From the NCBI GenBank assembly GCA_005281725.1, contig SSBO01000012.1:2524194-2588193 (forward strand): a stretch of DNA of 64,000 nucleotides. Direction: 5' to 3'. Under the pieces are notes generated by a model. The model was given only the letters and a program-made list of their open reading frames with translations, did not search any database and had not been told where the DNA came from. Each line of letters begins with the position of its first letter. Positions within the stretch are counted from its first letter, which is position 1. This document shows positions 1 to 13,200 of the stretch, one piece after another. The translations under genes and the position numbers were made by a program. This stretch comes from Wuchereria bancrofti. Lineage: Eukaryota; Nematoda; Chromadorea; Rhabditida; Onchocercidae.

Positions 1-3
1 CAT

Positions 4-545
4 TCAGTAATGTAAGAGATGTAAGATTAAATGAGCCTTTTTCGAAAAGCCGAATCTAGAAATCCCAGTTTGCAGTTAGTTGTATTATAAAAAGAGCAGT
101 GCACTAGAGGATGATCGGACAGTTTTGCACCTTTCTTCTCAAAGTAGTTTTTTGATAACTGACGTTTTATAATTATATCCATGTGCTTCAAGATAGAAGC
201 TCTGTACAGTCATTAGTGCCATTGTTTCTTCGTCTGGCAATAAATTTGTCGCGTAGTAGAATAAGTTTTCTCCAAACCTATTAATAATTAAAATTACCAA
301 CAACATTATATCCAACATTTACTTTATGTTGACATTTTCAGAAGTGAGTTCCACAGTGTTATTCCAAGTAGGAGGCAAGAATAAGTTTTGCGTTCAAATA
401 ACCTTTTTGATGGGTCGTGTATCAAGCAATCCGCTTTGCTAGCTAAACGTTCTGCCCATATTTCAGCTATCCGTTCAAGTTCACTGTTGGCTTCAAGTAA
501 ACCGACACCATGTTTGTGACGGTAAATATTGTGTCCACTAACGAG
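4..545 (-). CDS. CAP/SCP-domain protein, GAPR-1-like (partial)
   Basis: Two well-supported exons run leftward. Exon 403-545 follows an acceptor (ctctttgcag) and encodes HNIYRHKHGVGLLEANSELE, then a WAERLA motif and a Cys-Leu-Ile-His segment. Exon 164-277 joins in phase and begins FGENLFYYAT. This is the HN-YR-KHG...WA..LA...GEN order of the CAP superfamily, closest in layout to Golgi-associated GAPR-1/GLIPR2, which lack extra domains. A possible third exon at 4-55 joins in phase but reads to a TGA at 4-6 without a clear HFTQ-type motif. The real C-terminal half may therefore lie beyond the left edge, or the gene may be truncated. The first exon with the start codon was not found upstream of 545. 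Family assignment is firm; the gene model is incomplete. Confidence 0.6.
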
Positions 546-551
546 CTGCAA

Positions 552-2440
552 AGAGTAAAAACAAGTATGTCAGTTAGGATTTCACAGCACTTAATCAGAA
601 TTTACAAAGATAATAATAAAATAATCTTGTTCAATTGGTAACGATGGTATTCGGGGAAGGGAAGAAAAAATGAAGTGATAATACTTGCAAGAGAACTTTA
701 AAGACTAATAATTAAAAAGGAAGTCTTGTGCTACCCACTCTTTGCAATGCAAACTTAAAATTAGCAAATGAAACGGACAATAACAACGGGACACGTAAAC
801 TCACTGCATTTTTCAGGGCAGGCATGTATAGGTATTTCCTGTATTTTATTATAATCGTATTACCATTACATAGCACTCATGCACGCATACATACACGTAC
901 ACAGACAGACACACACTCACAAACATAAGTATGAATAGAAATGGGGAAGTAGTAATATGCCCATACCATAATACAGCGACTGTTTGTACTAATAATCTTT
1001 TGAATTGAAACGCGTCATTTCCGATTTATCATGATGCACTTTGCAAACTGCTTGATTTTTAGACTTCTTTTTTTTGAAAGAAAAAGATGATGCACCACCG
1101 TTACCGTCGTTTTACAACACTCACTCCTATTACTTCTAGCAAAAGTCTAGGACATAACATCATGATTCCTTTTGCGCATCAAGGAATTTGAAAAAGCTGA
1201 AAAATAAGTATTGATGTAGACGTATAATAATGGTGTTTGGGTAAAAACTTGGTATTTGAAGCAAATAATGCTATTATTTTTAATTGCCGTTAAAATAAGA
1301 AAGTCTTACAACATCCTTGTAAATAGCAATATTGAACTGAGCAGGTAATAAATGATGTTTTTTGGCGCTTTGTAATAAGCGTTCCTCGATCTTTGCAATC
1401 TAAATTAAGGTTCGCTTAGAAACGATGTGAAGAATGGCCAATTATTCATCATCTTGCATTTAAATGACCATATACAGAGTGCAAGTGCAAAACTTGTTTA
1501 ATTACACGTGACGAACATGACGCTATAGATTGATGATGATCAGAAAGGGAATTTTTCAGCTTTCTCAAACTAAAGTTTTAGTCTCTTGTCATTATTGATC
1601 AAAATCCGCTAAAACAATGTATTAAATATTACATTAGAAAGTCTTGTTTGATTCAGAAGAATAATTATGGTTTCCTTTCTTCTAATTTGACTTGACGACC
1701 TTTCTGTTCCTTCTTTTCTTCCTTTTCGTTTTTTGGAAGCCGAAATTCAACGCAGTGATTTTCTTTTTTTTTTTTTTTTGCAAAGAAATCTTTTGTAGTA
1801 TGTACCTACTTATCCAGTTTGTTTATTTCCTCAACTTTTACGATAGTATTAGGACTACTAAGCTTTTTCATTAGGCATGAAGTTTCTTGAAAAATTTTAA
1901 ACATGAAACCGGAATATTCTAAGCATAAAACCTGGTTAGACTCTAAAGATCCGCCATTTTATGTCATCATTCATATCATGTTGTTCAAAATGTTAAAAAA
2001 GCGGATGAGTTGAATGATAAATTAGACGAGAATCGAAGTAGTTATCAGTAAGTAGCTGGTTCAAGAATGTTTACAACGAAACCTTTCGTCATCACAAGGA
2101 GACAATTTGTCTAGCAGAAATTTTACGGATGAGAGCTGTGTATTAAGAACCATTGTAACTGACAAATTATGATTACATCAAATCGAAATTTACGGTATTT
2201 TCCTTAACTCCAGTAACAGTTATGTAACAACCGACAAAATTCTATAAGGGTTTCTGAGAATAACTCTGTTTAGGCTCATTTCTGTTCGAGAAAAACTTCT
2301 GTCCACAAAAAAGTTCGTAATTGGGTAACACCTAATTATTTTTATCACTCTATTCCTCAGAGAATTTTCAAAGAGTAATGCCAGGATTCATCAGCATTCA
2401 AATTAAAAAAATCTACTAGCTTTTAAACTTCTCAGTTTGA
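552..2440. other. Gene-free stretch with CA-type simple repeat
   Basis: No convincing coding exon was seen on either strand. It holds a degenerate CA-rich simple repeat at about 880-926 and several poly-T/poly-A runs, for example near 1765-1780. The 5' exon(s) of the CAP gene may lie in the left part, but I could not identify them. Confidence 0.4.
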
Positions 2441-2447
2441 TACTTAC

Positions 2448-4295
2448 GCTATCAAAATTCTGCATGTTTGTTTCTGTGAAAGACAATTTTCTTAATGATT
2501 TATCCGGCCATCTTTCCCTTTTGTCGAATCGTACAGCAGCTGACAAGTATGGTTGTTCTGAATCAGCTAGTGGGACACTGGACAAACTGATATAGCTGAG
2601 CCTAAATGATATTAAAATACTAGGCTTATACAGCAACAGAACTGATTTTACTGATACTCAGTTACCTACCGGAAAGCATGACCAAAAGTAAGGTGAGTGA
2701 CCAAAGTAAGTTGTTATATTTACTGAATGAATCCGCTTTTGCAAGGGATGCAATCCCGACAGCGGATATCCTTGGAGCATGACAACAGCGCGGTGTTCTT
2801 GAATCTGGAATTCGTAATTGACTGGTACGGCGGATCTGTCAAATGATACGGGCCAATCCTAATTTCTATGTACAGCAGATTCTGCAAACAAATTATGATT
2901 CTTCAAAAATTAAATGTAGAAAATGATTGATTGAAATGAAGGGTTTATGAATGCCTGAGTGGTATTAGCTGTGATCTGGGCGATTAAACATTTGTTGTAG
3001 TGAGGGTTATGAACGCAGCTAGAGGAATACAATGCTTGCGGTATTGAGTTTTGAGTTGTCTGACCGCTAACAACTATCGAACAGCTACAATCGCCACTTC
3101 TTTCCGGTTCGGAAGTCTCATTTTTGCAAGCGCAAAATCTGGAATGAGCAATTATTATCACTAAGTTCGCAAATTTTTTGCCTGAATGATTTCGAGGTCA
3201 GATTTCATCATTTATTTTAAGATAAAGTCTGAGTTACTACTAAGTAATCATTTTATAAGTAGATCTGAAGAACTGAACAAATCAGTGATAACATAATAGA
3301 TGTTTAATGGAGTGATGGCCGAATGTGCCTTTTCTACCTTTCAGAATTTTCAATTCAATTACGTGAAATTGCATAGACATTACAAGTGCGGAATGATCAG
3401 TATCAGCATTTCGTTTTAATAATATTACTGTAGACAGACAAGATAAAATCACGAAAGTACTTTTCACCGGAAATCGTATCGTTCATTTTTGACTTCATCT
3501 ATTTCCGTTGCTCCAAGTGCTTTGTATTTCTGTATGATTATCTCAATTTTCATATAATTCTCCTGTAATCCATTTTCCTGCAAACTTTATGTTTGGAGAA
3601 GCCTTTACGAAAAAAAGATCGTTTTAATGATAATTGTTTAAAGAAATATTATTAAATGATAATGTACAAGTTTTGCTTTTTTCATTATGATAAAAAATTC
3701 ATCGGGAAAACGATCCACTGATTCAACGGATGACTGTGCAATTGGCACTGTACAAATGACATAGGGACAAACAGTTTAAATGATGTTCGATAAGCAACTG
3801 GAATGTTGTACCTTTCCATAACTTTGCTTTATCTTATTTCATTTTTGAATTGGAATTGGCCAGTTACTTTCTCTTAACTAAGCTAATGCAATTGTTTCTG
3901 TTGTACTTACGTACTACTAAAATAAGTTGATCAGAGGTCATCGTGCTTGATTCCGAATTGCGTAGAACTGTTTAGCCATTGGCTACTTTTGCCAGAATTG
4001 TGAAATAAATTAAGAATACGAAACAGACTAACTTTTTCAACAATATTCGATATACCAGATGAAGTCAATGAAATCAGAAGAAGAGAAAAAAAATGAAGCA
4101 TTGCCTTTCTCTTGAGACTGAAATGTTATGCTTCGCCACTATGTTTCTGAATTTTTGAATCTTTAATAAAGGGCTGGTGGGCGGAAACCAGATAGTGACC
4201 TTGTAATCACCTACAACTACTGAGTGTTTTACTACTATTGCCCGCCTTCCTTCATCTATTTTTCTTACCTTAGCGATGCTGACGCTATGCGACAT
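2448..4295 (-). CDS. Unrecognised multi-exon gene (exon fragments)
   Basis: Several open segments on this strand are flanked by plausible splice sites. 4269-4295 encodes MSHSVSIAK and ends in gtaaga. 3468-3577 is hydrophilic (ENGLQENYMKIE... to NERYDF) with acceptor tttgcag and donor gtgaaa. The segment starting at 3138 is Cys-rich (FCACKNETSEPERSGDCSCS) and joins the previous one in phase. 2666-2835 contains VNITTYFGHSPYFW. 2448-2601 contains SLSSVPLADSEQPYL and RERWPDKSLRKL, with a gtaagt donor. The first three pieces chain in frame. The links to the last two are not in a phase I could resolve. The cysteines and NIT/NET sites suggest an extracellular protein. I do not recognise the family. 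Confidence 0.35.
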
Positions 4296-6537
4296 TCGTT
4301 GCGAACAAATGACAAACTTCGATTATCCCCTATCTCGCCCTCTCCTTTCACTGGCTACTTATATCGTACTTTGGATTGAACACTTTGCTGACATTAGCAG
4401 GTTTTTTATGGTTGTACCCAAATGATAAGCTACAAAGGAAATTAATCATTTCTCTCACTTTTTTTTGCCAAACTAAGACAATTCCGAATTTCTTACTTAA
4501 CAGCAACGGCAAAATATGTTCAAACGACACTGTTCCGGATACAGCTTTTACTGTTTACACTATGGCCATACAAAATCGAATAATAATATATTTCTTTTGT
4601 AGAATGTCAGTTAAAGAAAATCATTGAAACCAAAAAAAAAAAAAAATTAATTGAAAAAAAGGATTTTCCATGTCCTCTCATTGTTGTCAGTAATTTTATA
4701 TTGACATATTCTTCCTAAACTTATTATTCATTAATGAATATTGTAAAACTCATTAATAAATATTGCTTACAATCATATAAAACCAAAACTGTTATTTAAT
4801 CTCATAATCCATATATGTCTCTCAAAGACATGGGGAAAAAAGAAGAAAGAAGATAGTAACTATCTCTAAAACCATTGATATCCGTTCCCTTCAAGTTATC
4901 AGTATCTACTTTTCCACGCATCAGAATAGTCGATGGATACAATTAGCAATACAGTTAGCAGACAGATATAATAGCTATTGCTATTTCTCCTATTGCTATC
5001 TGTAAGGTCAGTTCAAGTTGGTAATTTTTTTTGGGCATAAGTGTAGCAGAAAACCCATTTGACGAAAATGACTGCATTGAAAATGGAGAATTAAGTGCGA
5101 AGGTCACCATCAATAAAGAACATTTTAGCTCACTTATCCATGTCCTCTGTTTTCTTGTACTGTTCATCTCCCAAATGTTTAATCAAGATATGAAAACAGC
5201 AATACATCTAGCAAATACAAATTTTTTGTAGTAGTTCATAGCTGCAAGGATAAGGGATCAGAAGAACCCGATGTGAATGAACTTTCGAGAACTTCACTTC
5301 AATAACTTGACATCCAATTTGCAATAGGAATATCACCAAAATGTCAAGCACATTTGAAAAAATCATTCCTTAAAATCTCCTGTCTTATTCCTATGTATCT
5401 TCTGTATCTTTTGTAGTGCAGAAAATAAGCTCGCGCCAGTTACTCAAACATAAATGGTGTAGAAGTAACAAAAGAGTAAGCCCAAAATTTTCGCTAATTC
5501 ATTACCGCCGGTCACCGATTTTCAAGAATATATAGTATTACATTATCTGACTGCTCTGTTAATAGCTTCATAATTGAAATATGATCTGGATGGAAAATCT
5601 GCAGCTGTCTTTGCAATTTCTTATCCATTAACTAAATTTCCAAAAAAAAAATCAGCAGCCTGAGCCAAATATATATATGCGCACATACACATACGGACGA
5701 CGTATCTCGCAACTTAAATTCCAAAACAAACAAGCAATAAGCATCTGAACAAACATTTTATATTTGTATCCCTTAAAAAGGTAGAAACGGAAAGACTCCA
5801 AGAGGGGAAACAAATGAACAGCAGCAACAGCATCAAATAAAGAATGAACACTTTTCTAAAAACATCCGAATCGCTTTATGAGCTCCTTCAGCTTTTTTAA
5901 AAAGGATGAAAATGAGAAGCTTCACATGAAAATATGTTGTTCTCCTTTTTTGGTGCAACTTTACTGTATAATGCTTCCAAATATCAAAAGGACGAACATC
6001 GTAGAAGAGTGCTTACAATACGTTGAGCAAATAATAGAACTGTTTTACAATTGCAATCTTAAAAATACTTATAACAAATAAAAAGAGGTCAGCTTTACAT
6101 TAACATAGCATCATTAATATAATTATCGGTAATTTGGCCTATTGATGAAACCGCTGGAGCTACGAAACGAATACTTGGTAAACTTTAAGCTTAGTTCCCC
6201 ACCACCAAATTACCAAGGTTTTGTTTTGTAGTTATTCTGCATATGCCAACACTTAGTATTTATAGAAATGCTCATGAAGGTAATAACCATGTTTAGAAAT
6301 ACAGAGAGACGAAGAGACAACGGTATATAGAAAGTGCTCCTTTGAATGACGGATACATTTGGAACATGAACATATGCTGGAAGCACAAATTCCTCAATAA
6401 TAATCCGATTCACCTGAACCCGTACCTAACAGTTAAATGAATAACAGAGAGAAGCAGCTTTTAGATTCACTGACCTCCAACAACTAGAAAGGAATAAAAA
6501 TGTTATAAGAAAAAACTAATCTACTATCACAACCATA
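4296..6537. other. Intergenic stretch, no supported gene
   Basis: Only short ORFs without conserved motifs or convincing splice sites were seen. A 16-bp perfect palindrome (tattcattaatgaata) lies just outside other features at 4725-4740. Poly-A runs occur near 4636. The right end is the 3' flank of the TAF3 gene. Confidence 0.4.
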
Positions 6538-9500
6538 TCATTTTTTGCTTTTCTTTGAAGTAGAGCTCTTCAACACGCTTTTTTTCTTAAGCTTCTTTCT
6601 CGCGCAATTTTGACAATACCAAGGAGCATCATCTGGCGGTGCCACTAATAAGCCCACACAACTCCTAAATTATTACAGAAATTTCGGTAGATTAATGCAC
6701 AGTAGCTAACAGTAGTATGACATATACTGAAAAAAGAACTTACCAGTGGAACCAGTTATCACAAGCATCACAACCGACCATATCAGTTGCACCTTCAACA
6801 TATGCCACCGAACACTCTGGACAAATCCACATATTATCCAAAGAGTCATCACTGTCCAAGGTGGTTGATTTCTCAAATAAACAAAAAAACTAAATTCAAA
6901 CGACTGCGAGTGGTATAGTCATTTCGAGCAATAACCAAGTTTAGTTCCACTCTCGGTCTTAACTTATATTGCATCAGTTTAAAGCAAACTCACCGCATAC
7001 CTGCCTGAGACTCAAACACATTTAAGGAATTGGAAGCTCATGCTTACTTTAATATCACTACAAAACAAGCTAAGGTTAACAACCTTTTCTATTACATCCT
7101 ATACATACTTAATTAAAAAACGGATCGAAGCAACAAGTGGCATGTTTCTTAATCACTGCTGAAACTTATGAATTCCCAAATCTTTTGGATATATTACCTT
7201 ATCCGAAGATTTCGTTAGCGAATCAGCAGTCGACGATCTACTCCCAAAGATATCACTTTCAGCGCTGCACCGCTTTGACAGCTGTTCTTTCGCAAATATG
7301 ACTAGAAACACAACGAGCTACAATTTTCCGGAATATGAACTAACCTCCCAAAATATACCTGTTAAAGGATAGTGGCGTAAATTTCACATAAATACCTCAC
7401 ATACATGACCTCCTCCAAAGAAATTCATAATAAGTACCAAAACATTTCATAAACTGTGGAAGAGCACCGATCTTCTGTTCCACCACTTTCCAATTCCTAA
7501 TCTTCTCTTTCCACATGTTGTAAATCTATCACACCTATGACGACTAACAACTATATAACGTCTGTTAACACTGTATATCTAACAAAAATTATGAACTCTT
7601 TAGAATATACATACAGCTCTTACAAACCCCAATGTTTCCATTACTCAGCAACAGAGCTGCTTTGATGGACCATAAAGAATGTAAGTACACTGTAGTGAAC
7701 TGAAAGTGCTCATATAGGATTTCTCTACCAATATTACCTAGGTGAAGGTGGGTAAAGCAGACCAGACAGAGTTAATGAAATACTGTTACCTCGTTCAGCT
7801 TTTTGCACAGGATCGAATGGAAGATGGAAATCGTTTGGATCACTCATAAGTTCATCCTTACCGGAACCCTTTGTTTTAACATTACTGAAGCTCGTTTCCA
7901 CATTACGCAAAATATCAAAGCTGTCATTTTCACCAGAAGAAACTTTCTCGATCCCTTTACTGATTTTCCCGACGCTGTACTCTCTGTCTCGACCAGTCAA
8001 ATGCTTTTTTCGTTTCTCCTTATCCTTGACTTCCTTATCACAACTTTTAAGCCTCTCCTCTACAACAGTTCTTTCGTTGCGATGTTTCCCTCTCTCCTTT
8101 GTCTCGCTCGAGCACCCCCTTCCCCCCATATATTTCTTCACGTCCTTCTCATCACCTTTCCCACGTTCCTCATCCTTATCGACACTCTTCCGCTTACGCC
8201 GCTCTATAGATCTAGAAGCTTTTCCCAGTCTCTCCCGATGTTTTTTGTCATTCGTAGTAATACAACGACCCGAAACATCTCCCAACTTTACCCCAACCAT
8301 TCCTATCTTCTTAACCTTCCCTTTATCATTTTCACCACTCCCTTTCTTTTTCTCCCCATCATTCCCCTTCTCTTTTTGTCGATCTTGCTGTGCTTCTTTC
8401 TTCTCATCTAGCATTCCCAGAACTTTCTCGTCTCGCTTGCTTTGTTCCCTTCCCTTTTCAGGAGCTTTTTGTATATGGTGCAACCCCTTCTCTCGCCCAT
8501 TCTCCTTCACCTTCTCAAAGTGTCTCTCATTTTTCTTCTCTTTCTCCGGCTCTCTATTCTTCAACTTCCCCGAACAGCGATCTTTGACAAACATCCTTTC
8601 TTTCTCAAATAGTAAGTCACCATCGCATACACGCTTAAGAGGATCCTTTTCCTTCCCCAATTTTGGTTTCACTGGGTCTAACTCAACTCCAGCATGTACC
8701 TGATCCGGTTTCTTTTTCAATATTTCTTCCAGATACATCTGATCCGGCTTCTTTCTCAATACCTCTTCCAACTCTCTCTTCAAGGATTCCTTTTCTTGAC
8801 GTCGTTCATCCATCAGAAATGTACTGAAAGTAGTGGCGGATGGTAATTGTCCCCAACCTTTCGGCGTCATACCTTGGATACAACTTTCACTGCTTCTTTC
8901 TTTCCCCATAGATTTGCAAACTTTTTCGGCTGAACTGAAAGCAGCGGCGCCATAGGTATCGAAGCAGCTATCGTCTATACGCAAACGCTTACCGGTTGGT
9001 TGTTGTACATAATTTCTCTGTTCAAACCCAGCATCTGCTTTAGAAATAATTGGACTAGCGACTATTTCTGCTGTTCCTTGTCCGCCTGTGAATCCACTTC
9101 CCCTGAAATATTCACCTTTACTCTCACCAAACACGAAATCAGAGCAACCTATTTCGAATCCGCAGAAAAAGGTGCCCTGAGTCCAACTTTGCATGCCAAA
9201 TGCTTAAATTAGTGAGAGGCACGTAGGACGGGGATCCTAGATACATTAGCTTCTTAAAACTGCATAGCAAATCCAGTGGTCGAAATTTCCATGTTTGTAT
9301 TAGGTTACTGAGAGATTATTTGTAAAGTACTAAATTTATTGAAGCCAGTATAAAACCTTGGTAAGTAACTGGAAGACTGATCGTAACATTTCTCAAAAAA
9401 GAGGAAAAAAAAAACGTGATTTTGCAATTCCGAAAACAATCCGGGAAAGCGACAATACAGTTAAGATGGGCAACAGTATGCTAGATATAAGACAATGCAA

Positions 9501-10171
9501 AATGATACGAAAACAATGTTTGATTTCCGCGTACACGGAAGACCTTAAGATAATGACCGATTTTCAAGTACAGCACGGTAGGAAGTAAAGGATAAAACTT
9601 TATTTCCGAACATTCAATACGAAATTGTAACATGACACGAAGCACCAGTGCGTTATTTTAAAGTCCTCTTGGCGTGCTGGGTAGCGGGCATCAGGCTTTT
9701 CATTCGTTGATATATAGTACAGAGTTGTTACGTTCGCAGAATAGTAGAAGCTGTTAAAAGAAGCGAGACAGCACCACCACTTCCCAGCAATCAGAGGGCA
9801 CTAAATAGTAACGCGTACATCTTAATTCAGATAAAACACCGCGACAAACTAACCTCAAACTATGACTGTTGGGAATGTCATCCCTTTTCCACTCTCCGCA
9901 TTTCTTTTTCTTTATGAATATTTTTGAAACATGGTGAATACAGTAAATACTACTGACTAAACGATATAAAGAAACTAGGCAAAGTGCTAATGATAGGATA
10001 CTAGTCGCTGAAGTGCTGGCTGTTGTGAATGAACACACAAAACTGATTGCAACGAAGTATAAACTGTCCTAAAATATAACAATAACGGGGTAATAAACAG
10101 GGTGCATTTGCCACATTCCCAACCTACATTTACCTGAAGCATGTTCTCCATTGAAGCTGAATGTCACATTC

Positions 10172-10202
<31 letters not shown>

Positions 10203-13200
10203 AAATTGTGCTGCAAAAAAGCTTCGAACAAAGCTCTTTAAACAAGTTGAAGTCCCTATAACCTAACTGTACAAATGATTCTGAATTACTAATTTTACAA
10301 ACATTAAAAGTTTATAAAGCGATATGGAACACTTGAAGTATGATAGTGTAAGTTGCAGTAAATCATTTAGGAAAAAGGTAAAGGGAATTAACAAGTACAC
10401 GTAACAAAAAAATATTTATATAAAACGTAACAAATTTGTTGACTAGGAAGAAATGAAATGTATACGCGAGTAATCAAACCAGGAAATGGTTTCAAAATTC
10501 TTGAGATTATGAGAAAACGAAAAAGAACAGAAGGGTAAGAATAAAGCGAAGGGACGACAAGAACACTATTAAGAAAGTTGTGGAAGCAACAAAATAGCAA
10601 AGCGTATAAAATATAACGTGTCCACCTATACAAATTTAAAAATGCAACTGCATCCTCACATAACTTACTCTTTAGTTCCACAAGTCCTTGCTTTCAACGG
10701 TAATTTCGGCAGCGCTTTCAACTGAAAATTTCACTATCAATGACTAAACCAATCTCTTTAAGATACCACTCTTTGAATACAACTGTTTCTTTTAAATCAT
10801 ATTCTAAGTGGAATTTCCGATAGTATAGAAATACAGCTTTAGTAAGTAAAAGATCAACAGTCATTAAGTTATTTTTGGCATTACTACCCCCGTAATCCAC
10901 ACCCTGTTTCTTCTAGTTCAATAAATAAGTGCAATGGTTGAAAGAACAATCAACGTCTACATGTGTTTTGTCCGTCGAAGTACGACTTATTACATGAAAA
11001 AATGTCTTTACGGCTCAATAAAAGCTATAAATCACCTCATTACCAATGAAAATAACTTTTTACTCTTTTTCTTAATTCAACTCTCCCGGCTTAAGTTTAA
11101 TAATAAATCGTTTAATAAGTTGACGTTATCAGATCAAAAATTTATCAGACTATATCAATCTATATGATTTACTTTGTGCTTCTAGTTTATGAATATTATG
11201 TTTTTAAACACCGAGATAAATATCTAACAATCCCAAATTTCTTGCTGTAGAGAGAATGAATGCAAAAGTAATCAGCTCATACCACATTCTAAACTGATTC
11301 ATACAGTTCACGGTCAAACAATTCAATTTGAGCTATGGAGATGAATAAACAAACGACACGTAACGATAAACTATTACGGCGAAAAAAACTCATTTAAAAA
11401 AAAAAAAAACCTCGGCTTTGGTCACTGGCTGCCGTTTTCTAGACCTAATATTTCCATCAGGTCTGAGAGATGTATACGGATTGCTAACCTCTGCATCTTC
11501 TAGCTTGATTGCAGGATGCATAACTTGAATGTTTTGATCGTCTAATGAGGGAATATTTCTCTCTGATCTGAAAATATTAATAAAAAGTAGCAATTGAAAA
11601 ACAAAAAAAGAAGTTGAAGAAAATACACAGCATAAATAATTTCTTATGGAAAAACTTGCAGTTGGGTAGACGACAAAGCAGAAGTCAGGAGTGTCGGTGA
11701 AGTTGCAGAGACAATGCCTGTTGGCGAACCATTAATGCCACTTGAATTAGATCCAAATCGGATTTTTAACTTAGGTATTTTCGGGGCAGGCATTTCATCT
11801 GGCACTGTAATAAATTGTTTAAATAATTGACAAGACATTTTGTTCAGTGAGTAATTTACGAAAAATGATAAATCTTTAGCTGAAAGCAATAAAAGGACAT
11901 AAATTGATTCACTTTTATTATTAGAAAAATGGGAAGAATTATAAAGCTGACAGGTGTGGAATAACGCAGACCTGATTTGCACATTGTGGACATGGGAAAA
12001 TGCAAAAATATTTTGCAAGACTTACGGATCTGCTCGCCGGGTCGCTTTAAGCAAAGCCTTTCAGGCCTTAGTTTAATATATTTCTTCTCTTTGTCTTTCG
12101 TCCTGTCTTTCTTATGTTCTTTGCACTTCTTTTTATCTTTTCGTTTGTGCTCCTTATTGTGGTGTTTGTCTCGATCTTTCTCCTTTAAATCAATCAGTTA
12201 ACAGTAATTCAGTAGCCATCAACCACAATACTATTCCACTGTCAATGTAAAAATTACCTTTCTATGCTTCTTCTTTTTCTCACATATACTTTCTGCAATC
12301 CATGATTTATCAACTGCAACTTTTCCGGGGCCACATTTCTGCTCTACATCTTTGATGACCCGTTCCGTGTCACCTAAATACAAAACAAAGATGTGATAAA
12401 GTGAGATCAAACAAAAAGGATCTAAGAGAGAACAACAGTTAAGTTCATACTGGAAGGTGATAATGCAGTGAATAGTTTCTGTCCAGTTGTTCTCGATAAA
12501 ACCACCTTGAGTGCCTTGAGATCTTCTGAAAATAAATAACAAGAAAAAGCAGCCCTTAAATTAATTGCTAATCAATACTGCATCTCGCTTATTTAATATA
12601 ATCATAGCATGTCCGAATATATGCAGTGGAACGCACAGCCCAATAAAATAAGTAAAGAACGATGGAATATTCAAAAAGTTCGAAGCATTACTGCTTATTT
12701 GTTGGGAGATAAGATAAATTGATTCATTTCATATATATCTTAATTAGCTAAAGAATAATGAGTAAAAATATGGATTCTAAATCATTTTCGAAAGGCTGAT
12801 ACCACTATCCTAAGTGCGTTTTAGTCCACAATAGAATATGACATGAATTGTCATATCAAATAATTTTAGAGAAATCAAATATTAAGATTACAAGTATTGA
12901 TGAATTGCAAAGGCTAAAGAGAACGCAGTATGCTTAAATTCCTGATATAAATTTTCTACAAGTTATATTGATGAAAGACAAATATAAAAATTGATGACTT
13001 ACGAGACAAAGGAGTATTATCAGTTGCTGAGCTTTTGGCCATGCCACCGAAAATCACAGATAAAGAGTTCTCTATTGCTGTCTTTTTCGTAACTTTTTTC
13101 CATTCAATGTCTTTCTCTTCAACTTTGCACTTCTCTATCTTCCCCTTAGCAATTTCGTCTAGCGTACTTTTACCCGCACCTCTTTTATCATTTTTCTTAG

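Noticed and set aside
7803..8703. Long + strand ORFs (202 and 225 codons) rich in Ser, Phe and Leu
   Set aside because: They are mirror images of the Lys/Glu-rich TAF3 exon on the other strand, with no motifs of their own.
9754..10038. 94-codon minus-strand ORF with a hydrophobic start
   Set aside because: It begins at a non-ATG codon, lacks splice support and falls inside the TAF3 gene.
10172..10200. Poly-A run as a retroposon tail
   Set aside because: No element sequence or target-site duplication next to it; similar runs occur throughout the window.
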